A stretch of DNA of 64,000 nucleotides from Hyphomonadaceae bacterium UKL13-1. GTDB taxonomy: Bacteria > Pseudomonadota > Alphaproteobacteria > Caulobacterales > Aquidulcibacteraceae. The DNA lies in the NCBI GenBank assembly GCA_001602435.1, contig CP012156.1:1570001-1634000 (forward strand), given 5' to 3'. Positions within the stretch are counted from its first letter, which is position 1. Each line of letters starts with the position of its first letter. The translations under genes and the position numbers were made by a program. Below the pieces are notes generated by a model. That model ran no database searches. It was given only the letters and a program-made list of their open reading frames with translations, and had not been told where the DNA came from. Positions 45,786 to 54,782 of this stretch are shown piece by piece.

Positions 45786-47019
45786 CGATCAAAACGCAAA
45801 TACCTTGTTGATGACGCCAAAGCTGGCGCGTCAACTTCGCCAAGTCCCGATGGCCTTCAAGATGGCGGCGGTCGCGATGAGCAATATTGTGGAAGGGGAA
45901 ATTCGGGTTTGGCTGCCAGATGGGCGCGAACTGATTTTCCAAGGCCACAAGCCCGGCAAAAGCGCTGTCCTTCAGATCAAGAATTTCAGCTTCATCAAGC
46001 GCGTGGCCGCCCAAGGTGATATTGGCTTTGCAGAAGGCTTGATGGCTGGTGAATGGGACACGCCAGACCTCGCCGTTTTACTAGAGGTCTTCTCGTCCAA
46101 CTTGGATCTGATGCCAAAGCTTTTGATCGGCGGTCCCCTGTGGGCGGTGATCAATAATTTCCGCCACAAATTCCTCAAGCGGAACACCAAGACCGGATCG
46201 AAGAAGAATATTCTGGCCCATTATGATCTGGGCAATAATTTCTATTCGCGCTGGCTTGATCCCAGCATGACTTATTCTTCGGCCGTCTATGAAAAGGACG
46301 GCCAAGATTTGACCAGCGCGCAAATGAACAAATATCGCGCCTTGGCAGAGCAAGTTAGCCTGAAGGCCGGACAGCATGTGCTGGAGATTGGCTGTGGCTG
46401 GGGCGGCTTCGCCGAATTTGCCGCCCGCGAATATGGCGCGCGCGTGACGGGTGTAACGATCTCCGAAGAGCAATTTAAGTATGCGACCGAGCGTTTGGCC
46501 AAAGCAGGCCTAAGCCACTTGGCCGAAATCCAGCTAATGGATTATCGCGACATCCAAGGCCAGTTTGATGCCGTGGTTTCGATCGAAATGTTTGAAGCGG
46601 TCGGTGAACAATATTGGTCGACCTATTTTGATAAGGTCAATTCGGTTCTGAAGCCCGGCGGTAAAGCAGGCCTGCAAATCATTACGATTGATGAGCGCTT
46701 GTTTGAAGACTATCGCAGCCGAGCAGACTTCATTCAAAGCTATGTTTTCCCTGGCGGCATGTTGCCCAGCGTCCCCCGTTTGAAACTGGAAGTGGCACGC
46801 GCTGGCTTAGTCTGGCAGAGCACGGCGGCTTTTGGTCTCTCCTATGCCGACACGTTGGCGGCTTGGGCAAAGACCTTTTTGGCAGAATGGATCCACATCA
46901 AAGACATGGGTTTTGACGAGCGGTTCAAGCAACTGTGGCGCTTCTATTTGGCCTATTGCGAAGCAGGCTTCCGGACTGGCCGCATCGATGTCGGTCATTT
47001 CTCGATGGTCAAGCCATAA
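45778..47019 (+). CDS. cfa: Cyclopropane-fatty-acyl-phospholipid synthase family methyltransferase
   Basis: 413 residues. SAM-dependent transfer of a methylene or methyl group to unsaturated acyl chains of phospholipids. The N-terminal sterol-carrier-like part (about 1-120) is followed by NILAHYDLGNNFYSRWLDPSMTYSSAVY, the SAM motif VLEIGCGWGGFAEFAA, VTGVTISEEQ and VSIEMFEAVGEQYW. It may make cyclopropane fatty acids or, as for related alphaproteobacterial enzymes, methyl-branched precursors of furan fatty acids. Last gene of the phr operon, with a terminator after it. Confidence 0.95.
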   Translation: MSDDQNANTLLMTPKLARQLRQVPMAFKMAAVAMSNIVEGEIRVWLPDGRELIFQGHKPGKSAVLQIKNFSFIKRVAAQGDIGFAEGLMAGEWDTPDLAVLLEVFSSNLDLMPKLLIGGPLWAVINNFRHKFLKRNTKTGSKKNILAHYDLGNNFYSRWLDPSMTYSSAVYEKDGQDLTSAQMNKYRALAEQVSLKAGQHVLEIGCGWGGFAEFAAREYGARVTGVTISEEQFKYATERLAKAGLSHLAEIQLMDYRDIQGQFDAVVSIEMFEAVGEQYWSTYFDKVNSVLKPGGKAGLQIITIDERLFEDYRSRADFIQSYVFPGGMLPSVPRLKLEVARAGLVWQSTAAFGLSYADTLAAWAKTFLAEWIHIKDMGFDERFKQLWRFYLAYCEAGFRTGRIDVGHFSMVKP

Positions 47020-47040
47020 GGCGTTCAACCAAACATAAAA

Positions 47041-47073
47041 AAGGGCGCGAGACCAATGGTCCCGCGCCTTTTT
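47041..47073. terminator. Bidirectional terminator between cfa and aldehyde dehydrogenase
   Basis: GGCGCG-A-GACC-AAT-GGTC-C-CGCGCC, flanked by AAAAAA on the left and TTTTT on the right: a strong hairpin with a single mismatch, between convergent genes ending at 47019 (+) and 47094 (-). It can act for both. Confidence 0.9.
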
Positions 47074-47093
47074 CATTTTGAAACAAACGTTTC

Positions 47094-48557
47094 TTAGCGC
47101 TTGATTTGACCAGCAATATAGTCGCGCACGCCCTTACCATAGGGTGGACGCAACGCCTTCATCGGCCCCAAATCCTTTTTCAACTGGCTATAAACCGAGC
47201 GCGCATGGCTGAATTCCTTAAAGCCATCATGGCCATGGTAGGAGCCCATGCCGGACGGGCCAATACCGCCGAATGGCAAATCTTCCATGGCGATATGGAA
47301 GATCACATCATTGACCGTCACCCCGCCCGAGGTCGTGTTGGTCAGAACATATTCTTGTTCACTTGGGTCAGCCCCAAAGTAATAAAGGCCAAGCGGGCGA
47401 TCATTGGCATTCACATAGCCGACCGCTTCTTTGACATCCGAATAGGTCTTAATCGGAAGCACGGGGCCAAAGATTTCTTCTTGCATGATGCTCATGTCTT
47501 CGGTGGTATCGAGCACCAGGGTTGGCGGAATCTTGCGGCCATTCTGGGTGGAGAAGTCTTCGCCCGCCGGATTAATCTCGACAATCGTCGCGCCCTTTTC
47601 TTTCGCATCGGTCAGCAAAGCTTGGATACGATCAAAATGGCGTGGTGAGATGATGGCGGTATAGTCTGGATTATCGCGCAGCTTTGGATACATAGACGTA
47701 ACCGACTTGGTCAAAGCGCCAACCAATTCGTCGCGCTTTTCAGTTGGCACCAACAAATAGTCTGGAGCCAAGCAGATTTGGCCAGCGTTCAAGGTCTTGC
47801 CTGCCATGATCCGGTCTGCGGTGGTTGCAACGTCAGCTGAGCGGGAGACGATCACTGGGCTCTTGCCACCCAATTCGAGCGTCACAGGCACAAGGTTTTC
47901 AGAAGCGGCGCGCATGATGTGGCGGCCAATGGACGTGCCGCCGGTAAAGATCATGTGGTCGAACGCCAAACGCGAGAAAGCTTGGCCAACATCAGGCCCA
48001 CCGGTGATCACGGCGATTTCTTCTTCCGAAAAGGCCTTGGCAAACATCTGACGCAAGAGTTCAGAAGTTACAGGCGTCAATTCCGATGGTTTGATCATAG
48101 CACGATTGCCAGCGGCCAAAATCTGGGCGAGCGGGGCAAAGGTCAGATTTACCGGGAAATTCCAAGGCGCAATAATGCCCACGACGCCCTTAGGCTGATA
48201 GCGGACCTCAGCCTTCGCACCGAGCAAGCCCAAAAGAGAGGGTGAGGTTTTGCGCTTTTCTGGGCGCATCCATTTGGCCAGATTCGCCTTGGCATCTTTA
48301 AGAGGGCCAAGCGAGCTTGCCACGTCTGTGATCAAGCTGGTTTCACGCGCACGGCACGAGAAATCCTCTGACAAGGCATCGGCGATTTGCTCGGCATGAT
48401 CTACCAGCAGGCCAATACAACGATCGATACGATTGATCCGGACTTCGGCGGAGGGAATGCCATCGCGCAATTGGGCAGCCTTTTGCATGGCCAAAATCTG
48501 ATTCAATCTCGCAATAGTCTCGCCGTCTCCGCGTACTGAGAAGGTCATGTCGTTCAT
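47094..48557 (-). CDS. calB: Coniferyl aldehyde dehydrogenase family protein
   Basis: 487 residues. NAD(P)-dependent aldehyde oxidation. Seen: VRYQPKGVVGIIAPWNFPVNLTFAPL, MIFTGGTSIGRHIM, the catalytic Glu in VTLELGGKSPVIV, the nucleophile Cys in LNAGQICLAPDYLLV, and EEIFGPVLPI. Overall pattern matches the CalB group, which oxidises coniferyl and other aromatic or long-chain aldehydes; the natural substrate cannot be inferred here. Monocistronic, convergent with cfa. Confidence 0.9.
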   Translation of the reverse strand: MNDMTFSVRGDGETIARLNQILAMQKAAQLRDGIPSAEVRINRIDRCIGLLVDHAEQIADALSEDFSCRARETSLITDVASSLGPLKDAKANLAKWMRPEKRKTSPSLLGLLGAKAEVRYQPKGVVGIIAPWNFPVNLTFAPLAQILAAGNRAMIKPSELTPVTSELLRQMFAKAFSEEEIAVITGGPDVGQAFSRLAFDHMIFTGGTSIGRHIMRAASENLVPVTLELGGKSPVIVSRSADVATTADRIMAGKTLNAGQICLAPDYLLVPTEKRDELVGALTKSVTSMYPKLRDNPDYTAIISPRHFDRIQALLTDAKEKGATIVEINPAGEDFSTQNGRKIPPTLVLDTTEDMSIMQEEIFGPVLPIKTYSDVKEAVGYVNANDRPLGLYYFGADPSEQEYVLTNTTSGGVTVNDVIFHIAMEDLPFGGIGPSGMGSYHGHDGFKEFSHARSVYSQLKKDLGPMKALRPPYGKGVRDYIAGQIKR

Positions 48558-48721
48558 GATGCTGGCTCCCTAAGTCTTTTATTTGCGCCGCATGGCACTT
48601 TTTCAGCGGTAACTATGCGCATGAATTGCAGTTTTTTCCAAGCCTGCAAGTAAAATTAGTCTTCGCGTTTACGCAATCTCCATACTGCCACTCCTATAAA
48701 GTAATCAAAGCAATAGGTCGC

Positions 48722-49780
48722 GTGGTGAAAAAAGTGGTTGAAAGCCTAGTCGGTGAACAAGGAATGGCGGTGGCGGATGCCGCGTTGAAATCGCTTAAAG
48801 AGCGAAAAATCACGCCTTCGCCTGAGAATTACGCCATTTGGCTGGCCTATCACTCTTCCGTTCAAGCAGCCCTACGTGCCGAACTCGACATGATGATCGC
48901 TGGCAAGCGCGCAATTGACGACCATGTTTGCGATCAGCTCTATATTAAATATTTTGAAGATGTCGCCATCGGGTCGCGCATGATGAAAGCCGGCGGCAAA
49001 ATCGCTGCCGAGATGGAAGATGTCCGCAAAGGCTTGTTGAAGGCTGGCGTCAAAACCAAAGCTTATGGCGAACAATTGGAAGTGGCCAAGCGCGAGCTCG
49101 CGAAAACAGACAGCCCGCTGATCACGCGCGAATTGGTCGATAGCCTGGTTGGCGCAACCGGTGAAATGGCGGCTCAGTCGAAGCATCTTGAAACCAAGCT
49201 CGCCGAATCAAGCGTTGAGATTGAAGCCTTGCGCGTGCAGTTGGAACAAGTTCGGATCGAAGCGGCGACAGATTCATTGACGGGTCTCGCAAATCGCAAG
49301 GAATTTGACACACGTCTCTTGGACATGTGCAACGCGTCTGATCGTGGCTCCGGCCCGGTGACCGTCATTATGGCCGATATCGACTTCTTTAAGCGCATCA
49401 ATGATACATTCGGTCACCAGACTGGCGACCAAGTCATTCGCTTTGTTGCCACCGTTATGGACCGCGCCAAGCCCAAAGGCGGCATTGTCGCGCGCTTAGG
49501 CGGCGAAGAATTTGCGATGATCGCGCCAATGACGGACCGGAAAACCGCGATGGCGATTGCAGAGAAAATCCGCCAAGCTGTCGAAAGCAAACGTCTGGTG
49601 CGTCGCGCTTCAAATGAGGACTTGGGTAAAATCACGGTGTCCCTAGGTGTTTCCCAACGTCGCCCCGGCGAGAAACCAACCGACATGGTCGAGCGCGCTG
49701 ACGCGGCCCTCTATGCTTCCAAGCGCAATGGCCGCAACCGGGTCAGCCAAGAAGAACTCACAAAAGCCAAAGCGGCTTAG
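48722..49780 (+). CDS. GGDEF-domain diguanylate cyclase
   Basis: 352 residues from a GTG at 48722; the frame is open to 48626 and the true start is uncertain. A helical N-terminal region of about 170 residues (starting VVESLVGEQGMAVADAALKSL) is followed by a GGDEF domain with DSLTGLANRKEFD, MADIDFFKRINDTFGHQTGD and the active-site loop RLGGEEFAM. The sequence before the loop (KPKGG) lacks the RxxD inhibitory site, so the product c-di-GMP would not inhibit through the usual I-site. The N-terminus is probably a sensory or dimerisation module. Convergent with recO, 5 nt apart. Confidence 0.93.
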   Translation: MVKKVVESLVGEQGMAVADAALKSLKERKITPSPENYAIWLAYHSSVQAALRAELDMMIAGKRAIDDHVCDQLYIKYFEDVAIGSRMMKAGGKIAAEMEDVRKGLLKAGVKTKAYGEQLEVAKRELAKTDSPLITRELVDSLVGATGEMAAQSKHLETKLAESSVEIEALRVQLEQVRIEAATDSLTGLANRKEFDTRLLDMCNASDRGSGPVTVIMADIDFFKRINDTFGHQTGDQVIRFVATVMDRAKPKGGIVARLGGEEFAMIAPMTDRKTAMAIAEKIRQAVESKRLVRRASNEDLGKITVSLGVSQRRPGEKPTDMVERADAALYASKRNGRNRVSQEELTKAKAA

Positions 49781-49785
49781 TTTCG

Positions 49786-50523
49786 CTAAAGCCTACCTGT
49801 TTTGCCTAAGGCAAAGATTAGGCGTGCGCGTGCTTCTGGCATGGTCTTGCGCACAGGGTTGAGCAATTCACGTTCAATGAAATGGCCCATCAGGGCAAAT
49901 CCGTCCGCGACATCACCGCTGACAGGTCTGTTCTGCCCACCCAGCAGGAAAGGCGGCAGGACCAATAATTTGTCGGCAAATGGCTCGCCCGCAGCGCGAG
50001 ACGCGGCGCGGCCCGTCTTGGGGCTCACCCAAGCAAGGTCATCGTGCGATCCTGTCAAAGCACATTGAGACAGATCCAACCCATAGCCCATTTCCGCCAA
50101 TAGCCCCATCTCCCAGCGAATATAGAGCGCGGGCCAGGCTTGGGTATCGCTGAGGGCTTGCAGGAGAATTTCGCTGGCTTCAAACAGGCCCACACAAGGC
50201 TGACGTTCGGGGGCAACTTCTAAGAGTAAGGTCGCCACGCAAGACAAGGCCGCCAGCGCGGCAGCATCCTCCATGACATCAGCAGGCCCACCGCCCCTAC
50301 CCTCCATCTCATCAAAGAAACCAAGCTGGTCTTCAAGACGAGACTTCCAGGCGACATGCAGGCGGGTGCCAGGTTCAATCAAGGCACGCTTGCGCTTGCC
50401 TGCTCCGCCATAGACAAGCCCTGAGGCCCGACCAACTTGATCGCTGAGGACATCTAAAATGACGTCATTCTCGCCAAAGCGGCGCGCCGACAAGGCGATG
50501 GCGTTACCCGTCCACGCGCTCAT
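49786..50523 (-). CDS. recO: DNA repair protein RecO
   Basis: 245 residues. Loads RecA with RecF/RecR on SSB-coated DNA. N-terminal OB-fold begins AIALSARRFGENDVILDVLSDQVGRASGLVYG, with the central helical part containing LEVAPERQPCVGLFEA and YIRWEMGLLAEMGYGLDLSQC. Its place after era matches the lepB-rnc-era-recO order. Cys in the zinc position is reduced to ALTG, as in many alphaproteobacteria. Confidence 0.95.
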   Translation of the reverse strand: MSAWTGNAIALSARRFGENDVILDVLSDQVGRASGLVYGGAGKRKRALIEPGTRLHVAWKSRLEDQLGFFDEMEGRGGGPADVMEDAAALAALSCVATLLLEVAPERQPCVGLFEASEILLQALSDTQAWPALYIRWEMGLLAEMGYGLDLSQCALTGSHDDLAWVSPKTGRAASRAAGEPFADKLLVLPPFLLGGQNRPVSGDVADGFALMGHFIERELLNPVRKTMPEARARLIFALGKTGRL

Positions 50524-50532
50524 CTCCGACCT

Positions 50533-51510
50533 CTAGGCATCAAAGTCGAGGCCCAAAGCCGTGTAGCGGGCCCGTTCTTCGATCCAGTTTTCACGTACCT
50601 TCACATGCAAGAACAGATGGACCGGCCGTTCAATGGCTTCGGCAATGTCTTTGCGAGCGTTTTGAGAAATCCATTTCAGGGTTTCACCACCCTTGCCAAT
50701 GGCAATCCCTTTGTGGCCGTCGCGCATGACATAGAGGGTCTGGTCGATCCGCACCGAACCATCCTTTTTCTCGGTCCAAGCATCGGTCTCAACGGTCGCA
50801 TGATAGGGCAATTCCTCATGCAAACGCAGGAATACCTTCTCACGCGTGATTTCAGACGCCATCACGCGCATCGGCGTGTCGGCCACTTGTTCTTCCGGAT
50901 AAAGCCACGGCCCCAATGGCATACGCTCGGCCAACAAATCATTGAGGCGCTTCAGGCCCGACGACTTCAAAGCGGAGATCATCACGACCTCATCATAGAC
51001 ACCCCTCTCATAAAAGGCCTGCGACAGGTCGAGCAATTTGGCGCGATCCAGCACGTCGACCTTATTCAAGGCTAGGATTGCCTTACGTCCTTGTTTCTGC
51101 AGACCTTCGATAACTTGTTGGACGTCCTCATGCGTGCGCTTGTCGCTGCCATCACCGCGGCCTTCGCTGGTCCGGCTAGCCGCCGGCGCATCGACGACAT
51201 GGACCAATGCATCGGCATCGGCCGCCCCGCCCCAAGCCGAGGCTACCATCGCACGATCTAAGCGGCGCTTTGGCGTAAACACGCCTGGCGTGTCGACTAA
51301 GACAATTTGCGCGTCGCCATGAATAGCGACCCCACGCACGGGAAAGCGCGTGGTTTGGACTTTCTGGGTCACAATCGAAATCTTCTGCCCAACAAGCGCA
51401 TTGACCAAGGTTGATTTGCCAGCATTTGGCGCACCCAATATGGCGGCAAAGCCGCAGCGGGCTTGTACCGTCGCCGCTGGTGTGGGTGTAGTTTCACTAT
51501 TCTCAGACAC
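50533..51510 (-). CDS. era: GTPase Era
   Basis: 325 residues. Ribosome-assembly GTPase that binds the 3' end of 16S rRNA. G1 GAPNAGKST, G3 DTPGVF, G4 NKVD, then a C-terminal KH domain (RPVHLFLHVKVRENW.. with GKGGETLKWI). It overlaps rnc by 8 nt and is followed by recO 9 nt later. The region around residues 100-125 (RTSEGRGDGSDKRTHED) is slightly longer than in E. coli. Confidence 0.97.
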   Translation of the reverse strand: MSENSETTPTPAATVQARCGFAAILGAPNAGKSTLVNALVGQKISIVTQKVQTTRFPVRGVAIHGDAQIVLVDTPGVFTPKRRLDRAMVASAWGGAADADALVHVVDAPAASRTSEGRGDGSDKRTHEDVQQVIEGLQKQGRKAILALNKVDVLDRAKLLDLSQAFYERGVYDEVVMISALKSSGLKRLNDLLAERMPLGPWLYPEEQVADTPMRVMASEITREKVFLRLHEELPYHATVETDAWTEKKDGSVRIDQTLYVMRDGHKGIAIGKGGETLKWISQNARKDIAEAIERPVHLFLHVKVRENWIEERARYTALGLDFDA

Positions 51511-52192
51511 GTAATCCGCCTTGCTTCAGAAGCGCTTGGGCCGCAGCCCGCTCTGCATTTTGTTTCGAAGAACCCTCTGCCGTCGCAACATGGGCCCCAG
51601 CCGTGACCTCTATCACAAAACGAGGCGCATGGTCAGGGCCATCGCGTTCAAGGACCTGATAAACTGGGGGCGGAAACCCGCGCTTCTGCGCCCATTCCTG
51701 AAGCGCGCTTTTGGGATTGCGATGAAGCCCAGATTGTTCTTGCTGACCGGCCTGCCAAGCCAGCTCAAACAGGCCCTGAACGGCTGGGCGGCCACCATCA
51801 AGCCAAAGCGCAGCCATCAAAGCCTCGAATGCGTCGCCTAGAATCGAGTCATTTTCGGCGACTGCATCCGCGCTAAAGCCGCGCGAAACCACCATGAGCT
51901 CAGCCATACCAATGCTGCGCGCTGCTTCCGCACAATTTTTGCCCGAGACAATGGCGTTGAATTGACGCGTCAACTCACCCTCTTCGGCCCGACCATGGCG
52001 CTCAAACAAACGCTCCGCCGCCATCAGACCCAAAACCCGGTCGCCTAGCCATTCTAGCCGCTCATTATGGGCAAAGCCCTTTTGGCCGTCGCCACGCGAC
52101 TTATGCGTCAGCGCGCGCTCCAACAAGGATCGGTCCGAAAACTGATACCCGATCTTCTCTTGCAGCGCGTGAAGCTTTGCGTCTCGGCTCAT
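51503..52192 (-). CDS. rnc: Ribonuclease III
   Basis: 229 residues. Double-strand RNA endonuclease. The catalytic helix is HNERLEWLGDRVLGLMAAERL, the second acidic site DSILGDAFEALMAALWLDGG, and the C-terminal dsRNA-binding domain starts at NPKSALQEWAQKRGFPPPVY and ends GSSKQNAERAAAQALL. The start ATG at 52192 overlaps the lepB stop (ATGA); the longer open frame is rejected. Confidence 0.97.
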   Translation of the reverse strand: MSRDAKLHALQEKIGYQFSDRSLLERALTHKSRGDGQKGFAHNERLEWLGDRVLGLMAAERLFERHGRAEEGELTRQFNAIVSGKNCAEAARSIGMAELMVVSRGFSADAVAENDSILGDAFEALMAALWLDGGRPAVQGLFELAWQAGQQEQSGLHRNPKSALQEWAQKRGFPPPVYQVLERDGPDHAPRFVIEVTAGAHVATAEGSSKQNAERAAAQALLKQGGLRV

Positions 52193-52986
52193 CGAATAGG
52201 GACGGCGAGCCGATCCCACCGCAGGCCCGTGAACCAGGTCCATGGCAGATAGAAACGGGTGGTCTCATCAAAGGAAAGCAACACAATCCGCCCACGACCG
52301 ACTAGATTTTCCGCAGGCACAAAGCCAACACCCGATTGCAGGATCGGATCGGCGCGGCTGTCGGTTGAATTGTCGCGATTGTCGCCCATCATGAAATAAT
52401 GGCCTTCGGGCACCACAAAGACTTGGGTATCATCGAACATGCCGTTGGTCTCAAAATCATAGGTCACATAGGACCGGCCGTTCGGCAGGGTTTCGCGAAA
52501 ACGTGTCGTTGTACGCACATTGCCATTCTGTTCGGTGATGGTCTCAGGCTCCAGCATCTCTTGTTTGACGGGGGTGCCATTCAAAATCACTTGCCCGCCG
52601 ACAACCTGAATCCGGTCACCGGGCATACCAATCAAGCGCTTGATATAGTCCTGCCGAGGGTCTGAGGGCAGCTTGAATACGACGACGTCGCCACGTTCCG
52701 GCTTAGACCCTAGGACGCGACCATTGAGGATTTTCGGCGAAAACGGAATGGAAGCATTGCTATAGCCATAGTCCCACTTCGAGGTCCAAAGGTAATCGCC
52801 AACCAAGAGGCCGGGACGCATCGATTCAGAGGGAATGTTGAACGGCTGAAACAAGAAAATCCGCAGGAAAAGCGCAATGCTCAAGGCCATCACGATGGTC
52901 TTGATGCTCTCAATCAGGCTGTCACCCTTTGGCGCTGGTTTCACCACCTTGCTTGAGGCGGCCTTAGAGTTTGTTGTGTCAACCAT
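52189..52986 (-). CDS. lepB: Signal peptidase I
   Basis: 265 residues. Cleaves Sec and Tat signal peptides. N-terminal membrane helix IKTIVMALSIALFLRIFLFQPF, catalytic Ser in NIPSESMRPGLLVGDY, catalytic Lys in DYIKRLIGMPGDRIQV, and the box D/E segment GHYFMMGDNRDNSTDSR. The ATG at 52986 is taken; a TTG at 53016 inside the end of acpS would add 10 residues. Confidence 0.96.
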   Translation of the reverse strand: MVDTTNSKAASSKVVKPAPKGDSLIESIKTIVMALSIALFLRIFLFQPFNIPSESMRPGLLVGDYLWTSKWDYGYSNASIPFSPKILNGRVLGSKPERGDVVVFKLPSDPRQDYIKRLIGMPGDRIQVVGGQVILNGTPVKQEMLEPETITEQNGNVRTTTRFRETLPNGRSYVTYDFETNGMFDDTQVFVVPEGHYFMMGDNRDNSTDSRADPILQSGVGFVPAENLVGRGRIVLLSFDETTRFYLPWTWFTGLRWDRLAVPIR

Positions 52987-53002
52987 AGGATTCGTTTTCT
53001 TT

Positions 53003-53413
53003 TCAATTTGGTTCAAGGGGCCGCAGCCCGATCACCACAAAAGCCATAGCCAAAGGGTGGTCATCGGTCAGACTAAGATGAATGTCCGCAGCAAAGCCAG
53101 GTGGTATCAGTTCTTGCAACCGCTTTAGCGCGCCGCCCGTCAAACTCAAAGTCGGTCTGCCAGTTGGCAGATTGACGACTTCCATGTCGCGCCAAGCCAC
53201 ACCGCGCCGCATGCCTGTTCCCAGTGCTTTAGAACAGGCTTCTTTCGCGGCAAAGCGCTTGGCATAGGTATCTGCCCGTTTGGCTGGCCGACGATTGGCA
53301 CGGGCTTGCTCACCCGCTGTAAAGCAGCGCGCTTCAAAGCGGCTCCCAAAGCGCGCCAGGGTCGCCTCGATCCGGTCAATCCGACACAGGTCTGAGCCAA
53401 TTCCGACAATCAT
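53003..53413 (-). CDS. acpS: Holo-[acyl-carrier-protein] synthase
   Basis: 136 residues. Attaches phosphopantetheine to ACP. N-terminal [22 protein letters not shown] (metal-binding Asp), [20 protein letters not shown] (metal Glu and CoA-binding), and the C-terminal [17 protein letters not shown]. It overlaps pdxJ by 4 nt; the pdxJ-acpS pair is conserved. Confidence 0.96.
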   Translation of the reverse strand: MIVGIGSDLCRIDRIEATLARFGSRFEARCFTAGEQARANRRPAKRADTYAKRFAAKEACSKALGTGMRRGVAWRDMEVVNLPTGRPTLSLTGGALKRLQELIPPGFAADIHLSLTDDHPLAMAFVVIGLRPLEPN

Positions 53414-54159
53414 GCGCGCGCTTCATCCATGAGGCGACGCATACGGCCAATCGCATCTTCAAGGCCAATGAAAATTGCTTCACCTATGATGAAATGACCA
53501 ATATTTAATTCAACTAGCTCGCGAATAGCCGCAATTGGCTTCACATTGTCAAAGGTCAGCCCGTGGCCGGCATGGACTTCAAGACCGCGCGCAGTGCCAA
53601 TTCTTGCGGCCTCTGCCAACTTTTCAACGATCTGTTGGGCTTCCTCAACATGTCCCTCAAGCGCAGCTTCTGCATACGCGCCAGTATGCAATTCCACGAC
53701 TTGCGCGCCCATGGCCTCTGCGACAGCTAATTGGATGGGGTCAGGTTCAATGAACAGCGAAACACGGCGACCAGCCGCTGCAAGCTTGCGTACCATGGGC
53801 GCAATCGAATTGTGCAAGCGCGCTACATCGAGACCGCCCTCGGTCGTCCGCTCCTCGCGCTTTTCCGGCACAATGCAGACCGCATGTGTTGGGTGACGAA
53901 GCGCGATGTCGAGCATTTCTTCGGTGGCGGCCAGTTCAAGATTGATCGGCAATTCCACTTGCGCGATGAATTTCTCAAGGTCCTCATCGCGAATATGACG
54001 ACGGTCTTCACGCAGGTGAAGCGTGATGCCATCGGCACCGGCTTTGGCTGCTATATGGGCAGCGCGCAGCGGATCGGGATGAGGGCCACCCCGCGCATTT
54101 CGGATCGTTGCCACGTGATCAATATTGATCCCAAGCCGCAAGCGATGGTCAAAGCTCAT
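53410..54159 (-). CDS. pdxJ: Pyridoxine 5'-phosphate synthase
   Basis: 249 residues. Forms pyridoxine 5'-phosphate from 1-deoxyxylulose 5-phosphate and the PdxA product. TIM barrel with [70 protein letters not shown] and [12 protein letters not shown]. It overlaps pyrE and acpS by 4 nt each. Confidence 0.97.
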   Translation of the reverse strand: MSFDHRLRLGINIDHVATIRNARGGPHPDPLRAAHIAAKAGADGITLHLREDRRHIRDEDLEKFIAQVELPINLELAATEEMLDIALRHPTHAVCIVPEKREERTTEGGLDVARLHNSIAPMVRKLAAAGRRVSLFIEPDPIQLAVAEAMGAQVVELHTGAYAEAALEGHVEEAQQIVEKLAEAARIGTARGLEVHAGHGLTFDNVKPIAAIRELVELNIGHFIIGEAIFIGLEDAIGRMRRLMDEARA

Positions 54160-54752
54160 GAGGATGTACTTTGCGACAAGGCCCGGCTGCCGGGCTTAAT
54201 GGCCGGAATGCCCTTGAGGTCATCTGGTATTTCATCGGGCGCAAAGCTTTCGACTTCAATCGAAGCCAAGGCGACCAGCTCACAGCCGACATCGGCCCGG
54301 CCTGCACTGCGATCCACAATCACAGCCGCCCCTAAGATCACGCAAGGTGCATCCTTGATCGCTTCGAGTGTTTCGCGCACCGAGATGCCCGTCGAAACGA
54401 TGTCTTCAACGATCACGACGCGCGCCTCAGCTGGCAAGGTAAAGCCGCGACGCAGGCGGAACTTACCGTCTTCGCGCTCCACATAGACGGCTTTGGCACC
54501 TAAATGCCGCGCCGTTTCATAGCCTGGAATGACCGCACCCACAGCAGGCGACACCACATAATCCACGTGGCCCCAACGCTCTTTGATCTTGTCTGCCAAG
54601 CCCCGGCAGAGTTTTTCGGTTGCAGGTGGGTCCATAAACACAAAGGCCTTCTGCAAGAAGGTGCGGCTATGGCGGCCCGAAGTTAGAATGAAATGGCCCT
54701 CAAGCAGGCCACCGGCCGACTTAAAGGTGGAAAGAACGTCGTCATTGGTCAT
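54156..54752 (-). CDS. pyrE: Orotate phosphoribosyltransferase
   Basis: 198 residues. Converts orotate and PRPP to OMP. Seen: GHFILTSGRHSRTFLQKAFVF, VVSPAVGAVIPGYETARHLGAKAVYVERED and the PRPP motif VVIVEDIVSTGISVRE. Slightly short, as in other alphaproteobacteria. It is separated from the SDR gene by 30 nt. Confidence 0.96.
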   Translation of the reverse strand: MTNDDVLSTFKSAGGLLEGHFILTSGRHSRTFLQKAFVFMDPPATEKLCRGLADKIKERWGHVDYVVSPAVGAVIPGYETARHLGAKAVYVEREDGKFRLRRGFTLPAEARVVIVEDIVSTGISVRETLEAIKDAPCVILGAAVIVDRSAGRADVGCELVALASIEVESFAPDEIPDDLKGIPAIKPGSRALSQSTSS

Positions 54753-54782
54753 AAGGCTTATGTATCACTTTCTAAGCTGGTT

